Assembly: GCA_943788935.1 (NCBI GenBank)
Contig: CALSSE010000010.1
Coordinates: 124,001-188,000 of the forward strand
Direction of reading: 5' to 3'
DNA: 64,000 nucleotides
Source: an uncultured bacterium
GTDB taxonomy: Bacteria; Myxococcota_A; Bradymonadia; UBA7976; VGTA01
Part shown: positions 62,309 through 64,000 of the stretch, piece after piece
How positions within the stretch are numbered: position 1 is the first letter of the stretch
Layout: each line of letters begins with the position of its first letter
Made by a program: the position numbers and the translations under genes
The notes under the pieces: generated by a model
The model's database searches: none
Seen by the model: the letters and a program-made list of their open reading frames with translations, nothing else
Told to the model about the DNA's origin: nothing

Positions 62309-63775
62309 CTAAGCGATCCCCCAGCTTTCAATCATCCCGATGAGAGAAGCCCCAAAAGTCCTGATCATTTCGCCTTGCATCACGGCATTGGATTCAAGAG
62401 TGATCATACTTTTACTCAGCTCTATACTCAATGAGGCATAATCTGCAGAGCTCAGGCGCCCGCGGACCCCCTCTTGGATCACCTCTTCTGACTCTTTAAA
62501 TGATAACTTATGCTCTAAGCTCGATTGAAAACCTGCCACATTGCTACGAGCGACATCAATGTTCTCTAAAAAATAATTGATCCAGCTTATCGATTTACTC
62601 GCGGCTTCACTAGAGCTTAGATCTACTCCATCAACAGAGCTCACCATGATCTCTGAGAGGTGAGCAGCGAGCCCTCCTTGACTCGGGAATTCAAAGTACT
62701 CTCCTCCTCCTATGGGGGTCAACTCATCGCGGAAGTACGTTGATGTTGGGTTACCAGATCGCTCGACGGCGACTGTTGACAGTTTACGATTAGGGGCACT
62801 CTCAATAAAATCTCTAGCTGCATCTAGAGCATTAGATTTAACCGTGTTGTTTGTCGCTTCATCTCCGACGCTCCCTAGCATCACTAAGTGTTGCTCCGCG
62901 TTATCTCTGAAGATTAGCTCTTGATTACTGTACTGAATGACCTCATCAATCGCCTCAACATACCCACCTGTATTCAGTTGCTCTAGATACCCTTGTATCG
63001 TGTCAAAACCATTTTGATTGACTACCCCTGATTCTGTGATCGTCTGAAAGTTGACCACCTCAAATGGCTTTCCTACCGGGTCTTGGGCATTTAAGGTATT
63101 GGTGTAAGCGATCACCGCAAAGCGGATATCTCCTCCGGACACGTCTCCTTCAAAGCTCGCCACAAAAGACTGTAAATTATCAGCTAAGCTGTCAATCGCA
63201 GCTTGCATACTTCCTGTAGCATCGACCAAAAATACGATATCTTGATCGCCTGCATAGGTTAACGTGGTATCTTCGAAACGAAGCGGCGGAATCGACAGAT
63301 GAACGCTCTCAGAAGAGCTCATACCATCTTGAGTGACCTGTGCTTGAAACTCACCATTTAAGAGTTTGTGTCCATTGAATGTACTCTGCGCTACAGTTTG
63401 ACTGATCTGTTTAACAAGCTCATCAGATTCGACTTGGAGATAGCGGCGATCTTCATTAGAGAGTGTCTCATTAACGGCTTGCAGTGACATCTCATTTAGT
63501 CGGTGAAGTGGGTTGACCAAAGAACCTAATCTAGCCTCTGCTGTTTGAGCGAGAGAAATACTCTGATTAATGTTTAATCGCGCTTGAATGGCGCTCTTCA
63601 TCTTAGTGACTAAGCGAACATCTTTAGAGAGTACTCCAGGACTATCAGCCCCTGTTTGTATGGCTTCACCTGTTGATAACAAACGACTCGCTCGACCCAC
63701 ATCCTTTAACCGTCGTCTCATTTCGTTAGAAAACGTCTGATCTGCTTGATTTAAAGCTGAGTTTATAGAAGCCAT
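62309..63775 (-). CDS. Flagellin with a von Willebrand factor A domain in its variable region
   Basis: A 488-residue protein. Residues 1-165 match the flagellin N-terminal D0/D1 helices: INSALNQADQTFSNEMRRRL, GADSPGVLSKDVRLVTKM, SLAQTAEARLGSLVNPLHRL, RRYLQVESDELVKQI and FNGHKLLNG. Residues about 395-488 match the C-terminal D1/D0 helices (SISWINYFLENIDVARSNV, then a terminal helix). Between them sits a vWA domain (about 177-385) with MIDAS DATGSM (D185-S189), a Thr at TGGYVEA and an Asp at LGSVGDEA. The D2/D3 outer region of the filament is thus replaced by an adhesion-type domain facing outward. No other flagellar gene is in the window. Canonical sigma-28 or sigma-54 sites are not seen upstream. 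Confidence 0.93.
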   Translation of the reverse strand: MASINSALNQADQTFSNEMRRRLKDVGRASRLLSTGEAIQTGADSPGVLSKDVRLVTKMKSAIQARLNINQSISLAQTAEARLGSLVNPLHRLNEMSLQAVNETLSNEDRRYLQVESDELVKQISQTVAQSTFNGHKLLNGEFQAQVTQDGMSSSESVHLSIPPLRFEDTTLTYAGDQDIVFLVDATGSMQAAIDSLADNLQSFVASFEGDVSGGDIRFAVIAYTNTLNAQDPVGKPFEVVNFQTITESGVVNQNGFDTIQGYLEQLNTGGYVEAIDEVIQYSNQELIFRDNAEQHLVMLGSVGDEATNNTVKSNALDAARDFIESAPNRKLSTVAVERSGNPTSTYFRDELTPIGGGEYFEFPSQGGLAAHLSEIMVSSVDGVDLSSSEAASKSISWINYFLENIDVARSNVAGFQSSLEHKLSFKESEEVIQEGVRGRLSSADYASLSIELSKSMITLESNAVMQGEMIRTFGASLIGMIESWGIA

Positions 63776-63800
63776 CTAGAGGGTCTTTCGAGAATTAGGT

Positions 63801-63808
63801 GGGGGGGG
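63801..63808 (-). repeat. Run of eight G, 26-33 bases before the flagellin start
   Basis: A G8 tract (C8 on the coding strand) lies in the leader of the flagellin gene. It could vary in length by slippage and alter expression. The rest of 63776-64000 shows no recognisable gene. Confidence 0.85.
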
Positions 63809-64000
63809 AGAGGAGTCTAGGGTGGATGGTTTTGTTACTAGTTTTATTTTAGCTCCAAATTTAGAGAAAAAGCAAGTTATCTAGATAGTTTGCTTTTCGG
63901 TAAGTACTAAACGAATCAGGCGGTTAGTTCACAAGAGAGATGCTGTTCTCTTACTCCGGATCACTATGGTCTAGGCTCGCTTGAAATGTAGACCTGAGGA

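Noticed and set aside
63776..64000. Sigma-54 or sigma-28 promoter for the flagellin gene
   Set aside because: TTGCT and AT-rich stretches are present on the minus strand but the GG at -24 or the TAAA/GCCGATAA pair is not found at proper spacing.

Overview
The window comes from a Gram-negative bacterium whose gene content points to the Myxococcota/Bradymonadota (former delta-proteobacterial) group. The evidence is a high density of lipoproteins with Cys-rich, PPC, MopE-like or propeller-like modules, a kinase-like/formylglycine-enzyme-like fusion, a J-domain/RodZ-type HTH fusion, a CBM9/DUF5916 protein, and LexA operators of the type described for Myxococcus xanthus (CT-N8-GTTCAG). Base composition looks roughly balanced, lower than in typical myxobacteria. 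No rRNA, tRNA or CRISPR array was seen. The species assignment is inference.

Layout. 0-0.7 kb: 3' end of guaA. 0.8-10.8 kb: a plus-strand set with a membrane-anchored protein, a fused ABC ATPase/MlaE-like permease, a large membrane protein with a degenerate G-domain-like region, and a fourth gene split by an IS4-family element (9028-10323, 9-bp target duplication). 10.9-16.4 kb: a GT-C glycosyltransferase-like membrane protein, a nucleotide-transporter-like protein, a cyclic-nucleotide-binding/pentapeptide protein and an EI24/CysZ-like membrane protein. 16.4-22.3 kb: minus-strand operon of a large Cys-rich lipoprotein, a zinc-ribbon/TPR protein and mtnA. 23.3-31.0 kb: minus-strand operon gmk, then three envelope proteins that look like inactivated cell-wall-enzyme folds, then serA. 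31-38.6 kb: RsmJ-like methyltransferase, pseudokinase/FGE fusion, DUF2868-DUF3482-like GTPase, SDR. 38.7-45.1 kb: M50 protease, C2-like secreted protein, J-domain/HTH protein, exported pterin dehydratase, a second SDR, a Maf-YggS fusion and lexA. 45.1-62.1 kb: an accessory surface block of lipoproteins, a trypsin-like protease, a thioredoxin-like lipoprotein, a DUF5916 protein and a frameshifted metzincin. 62.3-63.8 kb: a flagellin carrying an inserted von Willebrand A domain.

The most notable items are the vWA flagellin, a cobalamin riboswitch in front of a lone surface lipoprotein (a candidate B12 capture protein), the three operators in front of lexA with a fourth matching site far away, the run of apparently dead peptidoglycan-enzyme folds, the Maf-YggS fusion, and in-frame minisatellites in many genes. 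One of those minisatellites carries a frame-breaking base in the metzincin gene. Functions are assigned by reading motifs only; no database search was run.
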